Shown here: piece after piece, positions 53,223 to 61,981 of the stretch | Numbering within the stretch: position 1 is the first letter of the stretch | How the letters are laid out: every line of letters begins with the position of its first letter | Source of the DNA: Modicisalibacter muralis | Lineage (GTDB): Bacteria > Pseudomonadota > Gammaproteobacteria > Pseudomonadales > Halomonadaceae | NCBI RefSeq assembly: GCF_900102945.1 | Contig: NZ_FNGI01000004.1 | Coordinates: forward strand, 62,001-126,000 | Reading direction: 5' to 3' | DNA length: 64,000 bases | Translations under genes and position numbers: made by a program | Notes under the pieces: model-generated | Told to the model about the DNA's origin: nothing | Database searches by the model: none | What the model saw: the letters and a program-made list of their open reading frames with translations, nothing else

Positions 53223-54341
53223 ATGCCCACCCCAGCGGATATCGCCTTGAACGCCGACGGACGCCGCCTGACCTTACGCGCTCGCGGCGTCGAGCGGGAC
53301 TTCGCCGCCCTGTGGCTGCGTGAGCGCGCGCCCGACACGAAGACCCTCGATGCGCTCACCGGCCAACGCCTGATCGAGGCCGCCGAACTGCCGCTGGACC
53401 TGACCATCGAGCACGCCGCTATCGAGCAGGAGACGCTGACGCTGTCGTTCAGCGACGGGCACCGCACCGCTTTCGCACTCGATGCCCTGTTCGGACGTGC
53501 CGATGCAGGCGACGATCTAAGCCTCTGGGACGCCACGCTGAGCGAGTTGCCACGCGCCGATTTCAGCGCCGCACTCGATGACGACGACGCCTTGCTGGCG
53601 CTGCTCGAGTCGCTGCGCCGCCATGGCTTCGTCAAGGTCAGCGGCGTGCCTATCGAAGAGGACGGTATGCAGGCGTTGATCGACCGCATCGGCCCGCTGC
53701 GCATGACCAACTGGGGCGGCATCGCCGACGTCAAATCGGTGGCGCATGCCTACGATCTGACCATGACCCAGCGCGGGCTGGAACCGCACACCGACAACCC
53801 CTACCGCGACCCGATCCCCGGCTATATCTGGCTGCACTGCCTGAGCAATGCCGCCGAGGGCGGCGATAGCACGCTGGTCGACGGTTTCATGGCCGCCCGA
53901 CGGCTCAAGGCGGAAAACCCCGACGCCTTCGATTGCCTGACGCGAGTCGCCTCGCAGTTCCGCTACGTCGACGACAGCACCCATCTGGAGAGCGAGGGGC
54001 CGCTGATCGAACTCGATAGCGCCGGGCGCATCAATCGGGTGCGCTACAACAATCGTACCGAACGCATCGACGCCTACGATACCGATACGCTGGAGCGCTA
54101 TTACCGTGCGCGCCGACACTTCTATGCGTTGATCACCGACGAGGCGCTGACCGTGCACCTCAAGCTCGAACCCGGCGACATGCTGATCATGGACAATTAC
54201 CGGCTGTTCCATGGCCGCACCGCCTTTGCGCTGGACGGCGGCGTGCGTCATCTGCGCCAGGGTTACGTCGATCGCGACAGCATGGCCAGCCGCCGCCTGG
54301 TGTTGAGACAACGAGCCAGCCAGTCGGAGGCCTGTACATGA
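53223..54341 (+). CDS. TmpA-like Fe(II)/2-oxoglutarate dioxygenase (phosphonate betaine hydroxylase)
   Basis: A 372-residue GBBH/TauD-fold dioxygenase with Fe ligands His189-x-Asp191 (LEPHTDNPYRDP) and His330 (NYRLFHGRTAF), and a 2-oxoglutarate Arg near 345 (RHLRQGYVD). An N-terminal BBOX-like domain (about 10-110) is present. Alone it would be annotated as a butyrobetaine hydroxylase, but its stop overlaps (ATGA) an HD-domain gene. This dioxygenase/HD pairing is that of PhnY/PhnZ and especially TmpA/TmpB, where TmpA hydroxylates 2-(trimethylammonio)ethylphosphonate. The quaternary amine surroundings favour TmpA. This is an inference from family and context. Confidence 0.85.
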   Translation: MPTPADIALNADGRRLTLRARGVERDFAALWLRERAPDTKTLDALTGQRLIEAAELPLDLTIEHAAIEQETLTLSFSDGHRTAFALDALFGRADAGDDLSLWDATLSELPRADFSAALDDDDALLALLESLRRHGFVKVSGVPIEEDGMQALIDRIGPLRMTNWGGIADVKSVAHAYDLTMTQRGLEPHTDNPYRDPIPGYIWLHCLSNAAEGGDSTLVDGFMAARRLKAENPDAFDCLTRVASQFRYVDDSTHLESEGPLIELDSAGRINRVRYNNRTERIDAYDTDTLERYYRARRHFYALITDEALTVHLKLEPGDMLIMDNYRLFHGRTAFALDGGVRHLRQGYVDRDSMASRRLVLRQRASQSEACT

Positions 54342-54949
54342 GCGAGCCCATGAATCGCGCCACCTTTACCCGTTTCGATCATAGCCGCGCCGAAGATTGG
54401 CTGGTGATCGACGCACACTACCAGACCTATCAAAACGGCGTCGCCGAGCGCGTTCTGAGCCACCTCTTGAATATACGCGGCGATCATCACGGCTATCCGG
54501 TCGATCGTTATACCCACAGCCTGCAGACCGCCACCCGTGCGCTGCGCGCCGATGCCGACGAAGAAACCGTGGTGTGCGCGCTGTTGCACGACATCGGCGA
54601 CGACCTGGCGCCGGCCAATCACGCCGAGATAGCGGCGGCGATTCTCGAACCCTACATCGACCCGCTGAATGCCTGGATGATTCGCCATCACGAGCTGTTT
54701 CAGGGCTATCACTATCGTCATTTCTACGGCCTCGACCCGCATGCCCGCGATCGCTATCGCGATCATCCGGCCTACGCGCGCACCGTGCGCTTCTGCGACG
54801 AGTGGGACCAGCGCTCGTTCGATCCGCATTACGACACCCTGCCCCTCGAGCACTTTCGGCCGATGGTCGCGCGACTCTTCGCGCGCCAGCCGCTCGATGC
54901 CATGCCCAGCGTGGCGAGCGCCAGTTCCCCCGACAAGGAGCGTTCGTGA
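54338..54949 (+). CDS. TmpB/PhnZ-like HD-domain mixed-valent diiron oxygenase
   Basis: This 203-residue HD-domain protein has the ligand ladder of PhnZ-type enzymes: His60 (RYTHSLQTA), His84-Asp85 (LLHDIGDDLAP), His95 (NHAEIAAAIL), His117/His118 (IRHHELFQGYHYRHFYG) and Asp157 (DEWDQRSFDP). Such enzymes use Fe(II)/Fe(III) and O2 to cleave a C-P bond in an alpha-hydroxyphosphonate. TmpB would make glycine betaine and phosphate from the TmpA product. It overlaps the dioxygenase gene by 4 nt and the aruI-like gene (GTG, 54946) by 4 nt. An ordinary nucleotide phosphohydrolase is the less likely alternative. Confidence 0.85.
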   Translation: MSEPMNRATFTRFDHSRAEDWLVIDAHYQTYQNGVAERVLSHLLNIRGDHHGYPVDRYTHSLQTATRALRADADEETVVCALLHDIGDDLAPANHAEIAAAILEPYIDPLNAWMIRHHELFQGYHYRHFYGLDPHARDRYRDHPAYARTVRFCDEWDQRSFDPHYDTLPLEHFRPMVARLFARQPLDAMPSVASASSPDKERS

Positions 54950-56544
54950 TTTCCTGTACCCAGCGTTTGCTCGACCTGCTCGCCGCCTACGGCATCGATA
55001 CCGTCTTCGGCATTCCCGGCGTGCATACCATCGAGCTGTATCGCGGCCTCGACGCCAGCCCGCTGCGCCATGTCACCCCGCGCCACGAGCAGGGCGCCGG
55101 TTTCATGGCCGACGGTTACGCCCGTGCCAGCGGCAAGCCGGCGGCCTGTTTCATCATCACCGGGCCGGGCATGACCAACATCGCCACCGCCATGGGCCAG
55201 GCGCTGGCCGACTCGATCCCCATGCTGGTGATCTCCAGCGTCAACCATCGCGATACCCTGGGGCGTGGCCAGGGCCGCCTGCATGAACTGCCCGATCAGC
55301 AGCGCACCCTGAGTGGCGTCAGCGTATTCAGCCACACCCTGCATAGCGCCGAGGCATTGCCCGAGATCATCGCCCGGGCCTTCGCGGTGTTTCGCAGCGC
55401 CCGGCCCGGCCCGGTGCACATCGAGATACCGCTGGACGTGATGACCCAACCGGTCGCCGACACGCCGATTCGCATCCCGGCGCTGTACCCGCCGGCGGCG
55501 CCCGGCGAGGCGCTCGATCGCGCCGCCGCCTGGCTTGGCGAGGCCAGGCGACCGCTGGTGCTGCTTGGCGGGGGCTGCGTCGATGCACCCGATGCGGCGC
55601 GTGCACTGGTCGAACGCCTCGATGCGCCGGCGATGACCACCATCAACGCCAAGGGCGTGCTCGGCCTCGATCACCCGTTGAATCTCGGCGCTACCGCCAG
55701 CCTGCCCGCCGCGCGACAATTGGCCGCCGAGGCCGACGTGGTGCTGGCGCTGGGTACCGAACTCGGCGAGACCGACTACGACCTGGTCTTCGACGACGGC
55801 CTGCGTTTCGAGGGTCGGTTGATTCGCGTCGATATCGACCCGCAACAACTGGCGCGCAATCAGCCGGCCGACCTGGCCATGTTGGCCGACGTCGGCTCGG
55901 TGATGGCCGGGCTGCTCGAACGCCTGCCGTCACAGATCGATCGCGGTGGCGCCGCACAGGTGCGCGATACCCGCACCGCGCTGGCCCTGCGTGACGCCGA
56001 GGATGTCGCGCCTTACGCGGTCTTTCTCGACACGCTGCGCCAGGCGCTGCCCGAGGCGACCATCGTCGGTGACTCCACCGGGCCGGTGTATGCCGGCAAC
56101 TTTCTGGTCGATATGCCCGCGCCGCGCCGCTGGTTCAACGCCGCCACCGGCTACGGCACCCTTGGCTACGGCCTGCCGGCGGCTATCGGCGCGGCGCTGG
56201 CCACCCCCGAGCGCCCCGTCGTCGCGGTGGTCGGCGATGGCGGGCTGATGTTCACGCTGAGCGAACTGGCCACGGCCAGCGACGCCGGGCTGCCGCTGGC
56301 CGTAGTGATCTGGAACAACGACGGTTACGGCGAGATTCGCCGCTACATGGACATGCACGAGGTGACGCGCCTGGGTGTCGACCTGCCCGCCCCCGATTTC
56401 GCCACGCTGGCCGGCGCCTTCCGCTGCCGTAGCGTGCGCGTCGCTTGCCCTGCGGAATTGTCGGACGCGCTGGCCGGTTCGCAGGCGGCACGCGTTCCCA
56501 CACTGATCGAGGTGAATGCCGACCACTGGCCCGTCGCCACGTAA
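54946..56544 (+). CDS. aruI: Thiamine-diphosphate decarboxylase AruI-like (5-guanidino-2-oxopentanoate decarboxylase)
   Basis: A 532-residue ThDP enzyme of the acetolactate synthase/benzoylformate decarboxylase fold. It has the N-terminal Pyr domain with catalytic Glu in TPRHEQGAGFMADGYARASGKPA, a middle Rossmann domain, and the C-terminal PP domain with the GDG...NN ThDP motif (VVAVVGDGGLMFTLSELATASDAGLPLAVVIWNNDGYGEI). With AruH (57531) it would run the arginine transaminase route: arginine to 2-ketoarginine, then to 4-guanidinobutyraldehyde. The start is GTG at 54946, overlapping the HD gene, with AAGGAG upstream. That coupling to phosphonate genes is odd. Specificity is inferred from AruH next door. 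Confidence 0.85.
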   Translation: MISCTQRLLDLLAAYGIDTVFGIPGVHTIELYRGLDASPLRHVTPRHEQGAGFMADGYARASGKPAACFIITGPGMTNIATAMGQALADSIPMLVISSVNHRDTLGRGQGRLHELPDQQRTLSGVSVFSHTLHSAEALPEIIARAFAVFRSARPGPVHIEIPLDVMTQPVADTPIRIPALYPPAAPGEALDRAAAWLGEARRPLVLLGGGCVDAPDAARALVERLDAPAMTTINAKGVLGLDHPLNLGATASLPAARQLAAEADVVLALGTELGETDYDLVFDDGLRFEGRLIRVDIDPQQLARNQPADLAMLADVGSVMAGLLERLPSQIDRGGAAQVRDTRTALALRDAEDVAPYAVFLDTLRQALPEATIVGDSTGPVYAGNFLVDMPAPRRWFNAATGYGTLGYGLPAAIGAALATPERPVVAVVGDGGLMFTLSELATASDAGLPLAVVIWNNDGYGEIRRYMDMHEVTRLGVDLPAPDFATLAGAFRCRSVRVACPAELSDALAGSQAARVPTLIEVNADHWPVAT

Positions 56545-56575
56545 CGCAGCCACTCCGACCTAACGAGGAGACTCA

Positions 56576-57505
56576 ATGCAGATTCGTATACCGCTATTAC
56601 TTATCAGCCTGACCTGCTTGCCACTGGCCGCTCAGGCACAAGCCACTGACGACGCCACACAAGTCGATTTCGTCGTCCCACCGTGGCCGGGTATCACGGT
56701 CAAGACCGAGATCGTCTCCCAGATCATCGAACGCCTCGGCTATGAGGCCAACGCTCAGGGCATGAGCAGCACCGTCGGCTACAACACCCTGCAGACCGGC
56801 GATAGCGATGTCTTCCTGGGTGGCTGGCTGCCGTCGCAACGGCAAAGCTATGACGCCGCCATGGAGGCCAACGCCATCGTCGACCTGGGCAATAACGTCA
56901 CCGGCGCGCGCATGGGCTTCGCCGTGCCCGGTTACGTTCATGACGCCGGCATCACCAGCGCCAAGCAGTTGGACGATCCCGAAAACCGCGAGCGCTTCGA
57001 TGCCGAGATCTACTCGATCGAGAGCGGTTCGACCGTCAGCGTGGCGCTCAGCGAGGCCATGGAAAACGACGTCTATGGACTCGGCGACTGGGAAATCAAG
57101 TCATCCTCGACCCCCGGCATGCTTAGCGAGGTCGACGCCGCCTACCGCGCCGAGCGCTGGATCGTTTTCTACGGCTGGACACCGCACTGGATGGCGCCGA
57201 AATACGACATGGTGATCCTCGACGACCCGCAGGCCGTCTACGGCCCCGATAACGGCAAGAGCGACGTTCGCACCATCGTCAGGCGCGAGTTCAGCGAGGC
57301 CAATCCCAATCTGATGCGCTTGCTCGACCAACTCGTCTTCACCGCCGCTCAACAGAGCGAGTTCATCAGCGAGTTCAGCCAGAAAGAACTGGACCCGGAG
57401 GTGGTGGCCCGCCAATGGATCGAAGCGCATCCCAAGCGAATCGAGGCGTTCCTGGAAGGCGTGACCACCCGCGACGGCCAGTCGGTAGACGAACTATTCC
57501 AATAA
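56576..57505 (+). CDS. Choline/betaine/carnitine-type ABC substrate-binding protein (orphan)
   Basis: This 309-residue periplasmic protein has a signal peptide (residues 1-22, LPLAAQA) and the OpuAC/ProX-like fold (VDFVVPPWPGITVKTEIVSQIIERLGY, LGGWLPSQRQSYDAAM, RWIVFYGWTPHWMAPKYDMVILDDP). Trp and Tyr in YGWTPHW are part of the aromatic box that cages trimethylammonium groups. No ATPase or permease of this type is adjacent. In Pseudomonas similar orphan proteins (CaiX, BetX, CbcX) share one core transporter. It could present TMAEP, carnitine or betaine. It lies between aruI and aruH and shares their direction. Confidence 0.9.
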   Translation: MQIRIPLLLISLTCLPLAAQAQATDDATQVDFVVPPWPGITVKTEIVSQIIERLGYEANAQGMSSTVGYNTLQTGDSDVFLGGWLPSQRQSYDAAMEANAIVDLGNNVTGARMGFAVPGYVHDAGITSAKQLDDPENRERFDAEIYSIESGSTVSVALSEAMENDVYGLGDWEIKSSSTPGMLSEVDAAYRAERWIVFYGWTPHWMAPKYDMVILDDPQAVYGPDNGKSDVRTIVRREFSEANPNLMRLLDQLVFTAAQQSEFISEFSQKELDPEVVARQWIEAHPKRIEAFLEGVTTRDGQSVDELFQ

Positions 57506-57530
57506 CGATCCGCAACGCGAGGAGCGACGC

Positions 57531-58712
57531 ATGCACTACTCCGCCCTGACGTCACGCATCGCCGGCGAAGGCGCCGCCGCCTGGGATATCCACTACCGCG
57601 CCCTGGCCCGCCAGGAGAACGGCGAGGAGGTGACCCTGCTGTCGGTCGGCGACCCCGACTTCATCACCCCCGGACCGATCATCGACAGCGCCATCGCCAG
57701 CCTGTGCAGTGGGGCGACTCACTATGCCGACGTCCAGGGCAAGCTGCGCCTGCGCCAACTCATCGCCCGGCGGCATCGCGAGCGGGGCGGCGTCGCCGAT
57801 GCCGACAACGTCGCGGTGATGGCCGGTGCCCAGTGCGCGCTGTATGGCGTCGCCCAGTGCATTCTCGATCCCGGCGATGAAGTCATCGTGCCGGAGCCGA
57901 TGTACGTCACCTACGAGGCCGCGTTACAGGCCACCGGCGCGACGCTGGTGCGCGTACCGCTGCGCGCCGAGAACGACTTCTCGCTACGCGTCGACGACCT
58001 GGCCGCGGCGATCACCCCGCGTACTCGTGCCGTGCTGCTGAACAGCCCGCACAACCCCACCGGCCAGGTGATGACCCGCCAACACTGGCAGGACATCGCC
58101 GGGCTGTGCGTCGAGCACGACCTGTGGGTAATGTCCGATGAGGTCTACGCCGAGCTGACGTTCGACGGTGAGCATGTGTGTCCGGCGACCCTGCCCGGCA
58201 TGGCCGAGCGCACCGCGGTGATCAACAGCCTGTCGAAATCCCACGCCATGACCGGCTGGCGGCTAGGCTGGGTGATCGGCCCGCAGACGCTGATTCAACA
58301 TCTCTCGCGCCTGTCGCTGTGCATGCTGTATGGCAGCCCCGAGTTCATTCAGGACGCCGCCTGCACCGCCTTCGAGGTGCCGCTTCGCGAACTGGAGATA
58401 ATGCGCGAGACCTACCGCGAGCGCCGCGATAGCGTCTGCGACGCGCTGGCCGACAGCGAAGTCGTCTCGGTTTTGACACCGGCGGCCGGCATGTTCGTGA
58501 TGGTCGATATCCGCCGTACCGGGCTGAGTGCCCAGGCGTTCGCCGATCGCCTGCTCGACGAGCACGCGGTTTCGGTGCTGGCCGGCGAAGCCTTCGGGCC
58601 TTCCGCTGCAGGCTTCATTCGGCTGGGTTTGACGGTGGATTCGAAACAGCTACGCAGTGCCTGCCAGAAAATAGAACGCTACGCCCAGGAGTGCCTATCG
58701 ACGACCACCTGA
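57531..58712 (+). CDS. aruH: Arginine:pyruvate transaminase AruH
   Basis: A PLP enzyme that moves the amino group of L-arginine to pyruvate, giving 2-ketoarginine and alanine. The 393 residues match the family length. The PLP Lys is Lys236 in INSLSKSHAMTGWRLGW, with SVGDPDF, Asn in NSPHNPTGQ, YVTYEAALQATGA and Arg near the C-terminus for substrate carboxylate (GFIRLGLTVD). Its partner AruI lies two genes upstream and an arginine-type ABC importer follows, so uptake and the first two degradation steps are together. ATG at 57531 has AGGAG upstream. Other fold-I aminotransferases cannot be ruled out without assay. Confidence 0.88.
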   Translation: MHYSALTSRIAGEGAAAWDIHYRALARQENGEEVTLLSVGDPDFITPGPIIDSAIASLCSGATHYADVQGKLRLRQLIARRHRERGGVADADNVAVMAGAQCALYGVAQCILDPGDEVIVPEPMYVTYEAALQATGATLVRVPLRAENDFSLRVDDLAAAITPRTRAVLLNSPHNPTGQVMTRQHWQDIAGLCVEHDLWVMSDEVYAELTFDGEHVCPATLPGMAERTAVINSLSKSHAMTGWRLGWVIGPQTLIQHLSRLSLCMLYGSPEFIQDAACTAFEVPLRELEIMRETYRERRDSVCDALADSEVVSVLTPAAGMFVMVDIRRTGLSAQAFADRLLDEHAVSVLAGEAFGPSAAGFIRLGLTVDSKQLRSACQKIERYAQECLSTTT

Positions 58713-58742
58713 GACCCCTCACTGACCTAACGGCTTTGCTGC

Positions 58743-59567
58743 ATGGAAAACACACCGAAAACAAGATTGGCGCCGGCGACCACGCCGGCCGGTACGCAAA
58801 AATCGCCGCTGGCCATCGAGGCCCGCGAACTGGTCAAGAACTACGGCACACTACAGGTATTGAAAGGCGTATCGCTCGCGGTCCGCGAAGGCGGCGTGGT
58901 ATCGCTCATCGGCTCCAGCGGGTCGGGCAAGAGCACCCTGCTGTGTTGCATGAACCTGCTGGAATTGCCCGATCGTGGCGACCTGAGCATCGCCGACGAG
59001 ACGATCCACTTCACGCGCAACGCCCAGGGCAACAACCTCGGCCTCGACCGGCGCCAGATACAGCGCTTGCGCACCAAGGTCACCATGGTGTTCCAGCAAT
59101 TCAACCTGTGGCCGCATCTCAGCGTGCTGGGTAATGTCATCGAGGCGCCGAGGCGCGTGCGCCGCCTGCCCAAGCGCGAGGCCGTGGCGCTCGGCGAGCA
59201 TTATCTCGACAAGGTCGGCATGTCCGACAAGCGCGACGAATACCCGGCGTTTCTCTCCGGTGGTCAGCAACAGCGCGTGGCCATCGCCCGCGCGCTGGCC
59301 ATGGAGCCGCGCGTGCTGCTGTTCGACGAACCCACCTCGGCCCTCGACCCCGAACTGGTCAGCGAGGTACTCGGCGTGATTCGCGGCCTTGCCGACGAAG
59401 GCCGCACCATGTTGCTGGCGACGCATGAAATGCATTTTGCCCGTGATGTGTCCAGCCAGGTGGTGTTCCTGCACCACGGAATCGCCGAGGCGACGGGCAC
59501 CCCGCAACAAATCTTCGAGCATTCCGACAGCGAGCGCTGCCGACGATTCGTCTCGTCCGTGGCCTGA
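58743..59567 (+). CDS. Basic amino acid ABC transporter ATP-binding protein (ArtP/HisP/OccP type)
   Basis: A 274-residue ATPase of the polar amino acid uptake family. It has Walker A GSSGSGKST, Q-loop VFQQFNLWPHL, signature LSGGQQQRVAIARAL, Walker B VLLFDEPTSALDP and H-loop THEM. An N-terminal extension of about 24 residues (MENTPKTRLAPATTPAGTQKS) is unusual, and the true start may be different since no good ribosome site is visible. With the binding protein and two permease genes that follow it builds an arginine/ornithine/histidine-type importer. Confidence 0.93.
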   Translation: MENTPKTRLAPATTPAGTQKSPLAIEARELVKNYGTLQVLKGVSLAVREGGVVSLIGSSGSGKSTLLCCMNLLELPDRGDLSIADETIHFTRNAQGNNLGLDRRQIQRLRTKVTMVFQQFNLWPHLSVLGNVIEAPRRVRRLPKREAVALGEHYLDKVGMSDKRDEYPAFLSGGQQQRVAIARALAMEPRVLLFDEPTSALDPELVSEVLGVIRGLADEGRTMLLATHEMHFARDVSSQVVFLHHGIAEATGTPQQIFEHSDSERCRRFVSSVA

Positions 59568-59651
59568 GCGGAATGCCCAGGGCGCCGAATAGCGCTCGCG
59601 TTAGTGGACGGCAATTGGCCGATCCGCTCAATAACGATAAGGAGCATGACC

Positions 59652-60422
59652 ATGAAATCCAGCTTGATAACAGCGGCAGGCATCGCCGCACTGATCTCCT
59701 CGACACTGAGCGTCGCGGCGCAACCCCTCAAGATCGGCATCTCGGCAGAACCCTATCCACCGTTCACCTACAAGAGCTCCAACGGCGACTGGACCGGTTT
59801 CGAGGTCGAACTGGGCCTGGCCATCTGCGCCGAAATGCAGACCGAATGCCGAATCACCCCAACCGGCTGGTCCGGCATCTTCCCGGCACTCAATGCGGGC
59901 AAGATCGACATGATCATGAACTCCCTGTCGATCACCGTGGCCCGTGACAAGGTCATCGACTTTACCGTGCCTTATTACTTCACCCCCGGCGCCTATGTCA
60001 CCGCCAAGGGTAACGACCTGCAGATCCCCGAGGAGCTCGATGGCAAGATTCTCGGCGTACAGGGCTCGACCACTCACGCCAGCTTCGCACGCAAGGCACT
60101 GCGCGACAGCGGCGTCGAAATCAATGTCTACAACAAGCAGGAGCAGGCTAACCGAGACCTGCTGGCGGGCCGTGTCGATGTCATCCTCGCCGACAAGGTC
60201 GCCATGACCGAGTTCGTCGAGCGCGACGCCGCCCAGGGTTACGAAATCCGCGCCACTGCGCCGCGCCACGAGGCCTACGGCGAAGGGGTCGGTATCGGCC
60301 TGCGCGAAGATGACGACGCGCTTGAAGAGAAGCTCAACACGGCGATTGCCACCGTGCTCGAAAACGGCACCTGTACCCAGCTCTCGAAGCAATATTTCGG
60401 GACCGACATCTGCGGTAGCTGA
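59652..60422 (+). CDS. Basic amino acid ABC transporter substrate-binding protein
   Basis: This 256-residue periplasmic protein has a signal peptide (residues 1-21, ending VAA) and the SBP_bac_3 fold: LKIGISAEPYPPFTYKSSNGDWTGFEVELGLAICAEM, IMNSLSITVARDKVIDFTVPYY and GVQGSTTHASFARKAL, followed by the aromatic and acidic residues expected to bind a cationic amino acid. Lys/Arg/ornithine-type specificity fits the AruH/AruI neighbours but is inferred. ATG at 59652 was chosen because AAGGAG at 59639-59644 is properly spaced from it; 59646 is too close. Confidence 0.92.
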   Translation: MKSSLITAAGIAALISSTLSVAAQPLKIGISAEPYPPFTYKSSNGDWTGFEVELGLAICAEMQTECRITPTGWSGIFPALNAGKIDMIMNSLSITVARDKVIDFTVPYYFTPGAYVTAKGNDLQIPEELDGKILGVQGSTTHASFARKALRDSGVEINVYNKQEQANRDLLAGRVDVILADKVAMTEFVERDAAQGYEIRATAPRHEAYGEGVGIGLREDDDALEEKLNTAIATVLENGTCTQLSKQYFGTDICGS

Positions 60423-60427
60423 TCCGC

Positions 60428-61132
60428 ATGGAACTCTACCGTAACGAGGGCCTGCTCGATTGGGCAGGCCCGATTCTGCAAGGCGCGCTGGTCACGCTGG
60501 AGATCGCCCTGCTGGCCTACGCCATCGGGCTGCTGCTGGGCCTGCTCGGCGCCAGTGCGCGGCTGAGCCACTGGCGCCCACTACAGGCTACCGCCGTCGG
60601 CTACTCTACACTGGTGCGCGCGATACCCGAGCTGTTGTTGATCATCCTGCTCTATTACGCCGGCCCTCAGGCGTTCAATAGCGCACTCGATGCGTTGGGC
60701 TGGAACGGTTCGATCGAGATCAGCGGCTTCGTGACCGCCGTCGGCGTACTGGCCTTCGTCCAGGGTGCCTACATGACCGAAGTGTTTCGTGGCTCGATTC
60801 TGGCGATACCGTGTGGACAGCTCGAGGCCGCCGATGCCTACGGCTTCTCGCGCTGGATGCGCTTTCGTCGCATCGTCGTCCCCGCCATGCTGCCCAATGC
60901 CCTGCCGGGCATGTCGAACCTGTGGCTGATCCTGATCAAGGATACCGCGCTGGTCAGCGTGATCGGCTTCGAGGAATTGTTCTTCACCGCCCAGCAGGCG
61001 GCGGCCAGCACGCGTTCCTACTTCCTGTTCTATGCCGTCGCCGGGGCGCTGTATCTGGTCATGACTCTCGGCTCCAATGTGCTCTTCGGACGTGCCGAAC
61101 GCTACGTGCGGCGTGGCCAACCCAGCGCCTAA
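60428..61132 (+). CDS. Amino acid ABC transporter permease (first)
   Basis: A 234-residue inner-membrane permease of the HisM/HisQ type with five helices. It begins GLLDWAGPILQGALVTLEIALLAYAIGLLLGLLG. The family EAA loop is visible as SIPCGQLEAADAYGFSRWMRFRRIVVPAML, which docks on the ATPase. It lies 5 nt after the binding protein stop, with GATCCGC before the ATG, so it is co-translated. It pairs with the permease at 61143. Confidence 0.93.
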   Translation: MELYRNEGLLDWAGPILQGALVTLEIALLAYAIGLLLGLLGASARLSHWRPLQATAVGYSTLVRAIPELLLIILLYYAGPQAFNSALDALGWNGSIEISGFVTAVGVLAFVQGAYMTEVFRGSILAIPCGQLEAADAYGFSRWMRFRRIVVPAMLPNALPGMSNLWLILIKDTALVSVIGFEELFFTAQQAAASTRSYFLFYAVAGALYLVMTLGSNVLFGRAERYVRRGQPSA

Positions 61133-61142
61133 GGAGAGCGAC

Positions 61143-61874
61143 ATGGATTTTTCCTGGCTTACCCAGCCTTACTACCAGAGTTATTTATGGGAAGGCTTCG
61201 TCAACACGCTGGTACTGGTTGGCGTATCCGGCGTGTTGGGTCTGGGGCTGGCGGTGGCCTTCGCGCTGATGCAGATCAACGCCCCCCGACCACTGGCCAT
61301 GCTGGTGCGTGGCTTTACCACCACGATTCGCGGCACGCCGCTGCTGGTGCAGTTGTTCTTCTTTTACTACGGCGTGGGGCATTTGCTACCGGGAATTCCC
61401 GGCCTGCGGGAGAGCGTTTTCTGGCCGATCCTGCGCGACCCGTTCTTCTACGGCGCGCTGACCTTCACGATCAGCGTCGGTGCCTACTCCGGCGAGGTGA
61501 TCCGCGGCGCCATGCTCAGTGTACCGAGTGGCGAGCTGGCCGCCGGTCGCGCCTTCGGGCTGACACGCTTTCAGGTGCTGTATCGGTTATGGCTACCGCG
61601 AGCCATTCAGCTCTGCCTGCCGACGCTGACCGGCGAGATGATCCTGCTGCTGAAATCGGTACCGCTGGTCTCGACCATCGCCATGATGGATCTGCTCATG
61701 GCCGCCAACATCATTCGCGATGAGACCTTTCTGGTCTACGAGCCGCTGCTGTTGATCGCCGGCATCTACATCGCCATGACCCTGGTGCTGACCGGCGCCA
61801 TGCGACTCATCGAGCAGCGCTTCCCCGGCGCACGCCCGGTGGCCACGCGCAGGCGTCGGTTGCTGCCGGGTTAG
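61143..61874 (+). CDS. Amino acid ABC transporter permease (second)
   Basis: This 243-residue permease has five helices, starting FSWLTQPYYQSYLWEGFVNTLVLVGVSGVLGLGLAVAF. The EAA-type loop is LSVPSGELAAGRAFGLTRFQVLYRLWLPRAI. With the 234-residue permease it forms the heterodimeric channel. ATG at 61143 has AAGGAG 6 nt upstream and 10 nt separate it from the previous gene. This ends the aru/ABC block. The following AtuA-like genes are oppositely oriented. Confidence 0.93.
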   Translation: MDFSWLTQPYYQSYLWEGFVNTLVLVGVSGVLGLGLAVAFALMQINAPRPLAMLVRGFTTTIRGTPLLVQLFFFYYGVGHLLPGIPGLRESVFWPILRDPFFYGALTFTISVGAYSGEVIRGAMLSVPSGELAAGRAFGLTRFQVLYRLWLPRAIQLCLPTLTGEMILLLKSVPLVSTIAMMDLLMAANIIRDETFLVYEPLLLIAGIYIAMTLVLTGAMRLIEQRFPGARPVATRRRRLLPG

Positions 61875-61981
61875 GGCCACTGCCCTGACTTCGGTCATCG
61901 AGAAGATCCGCTCTGGGTCAATACCTAAGCATGGCCCTTTAGCTCCCTACACCGCTCTTCGATCTCAATTTTTAGTGCCTG

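Noticed and set aside
53223-54341. Simple annotation as a second gamma-butyrobetaine hydroxylase
   Set aside because: The paired HD-domain gene and the existing longer GBBH at 48244 make a TmpA-type role more likely. The butyrobetaine role is kept only as an alternative.
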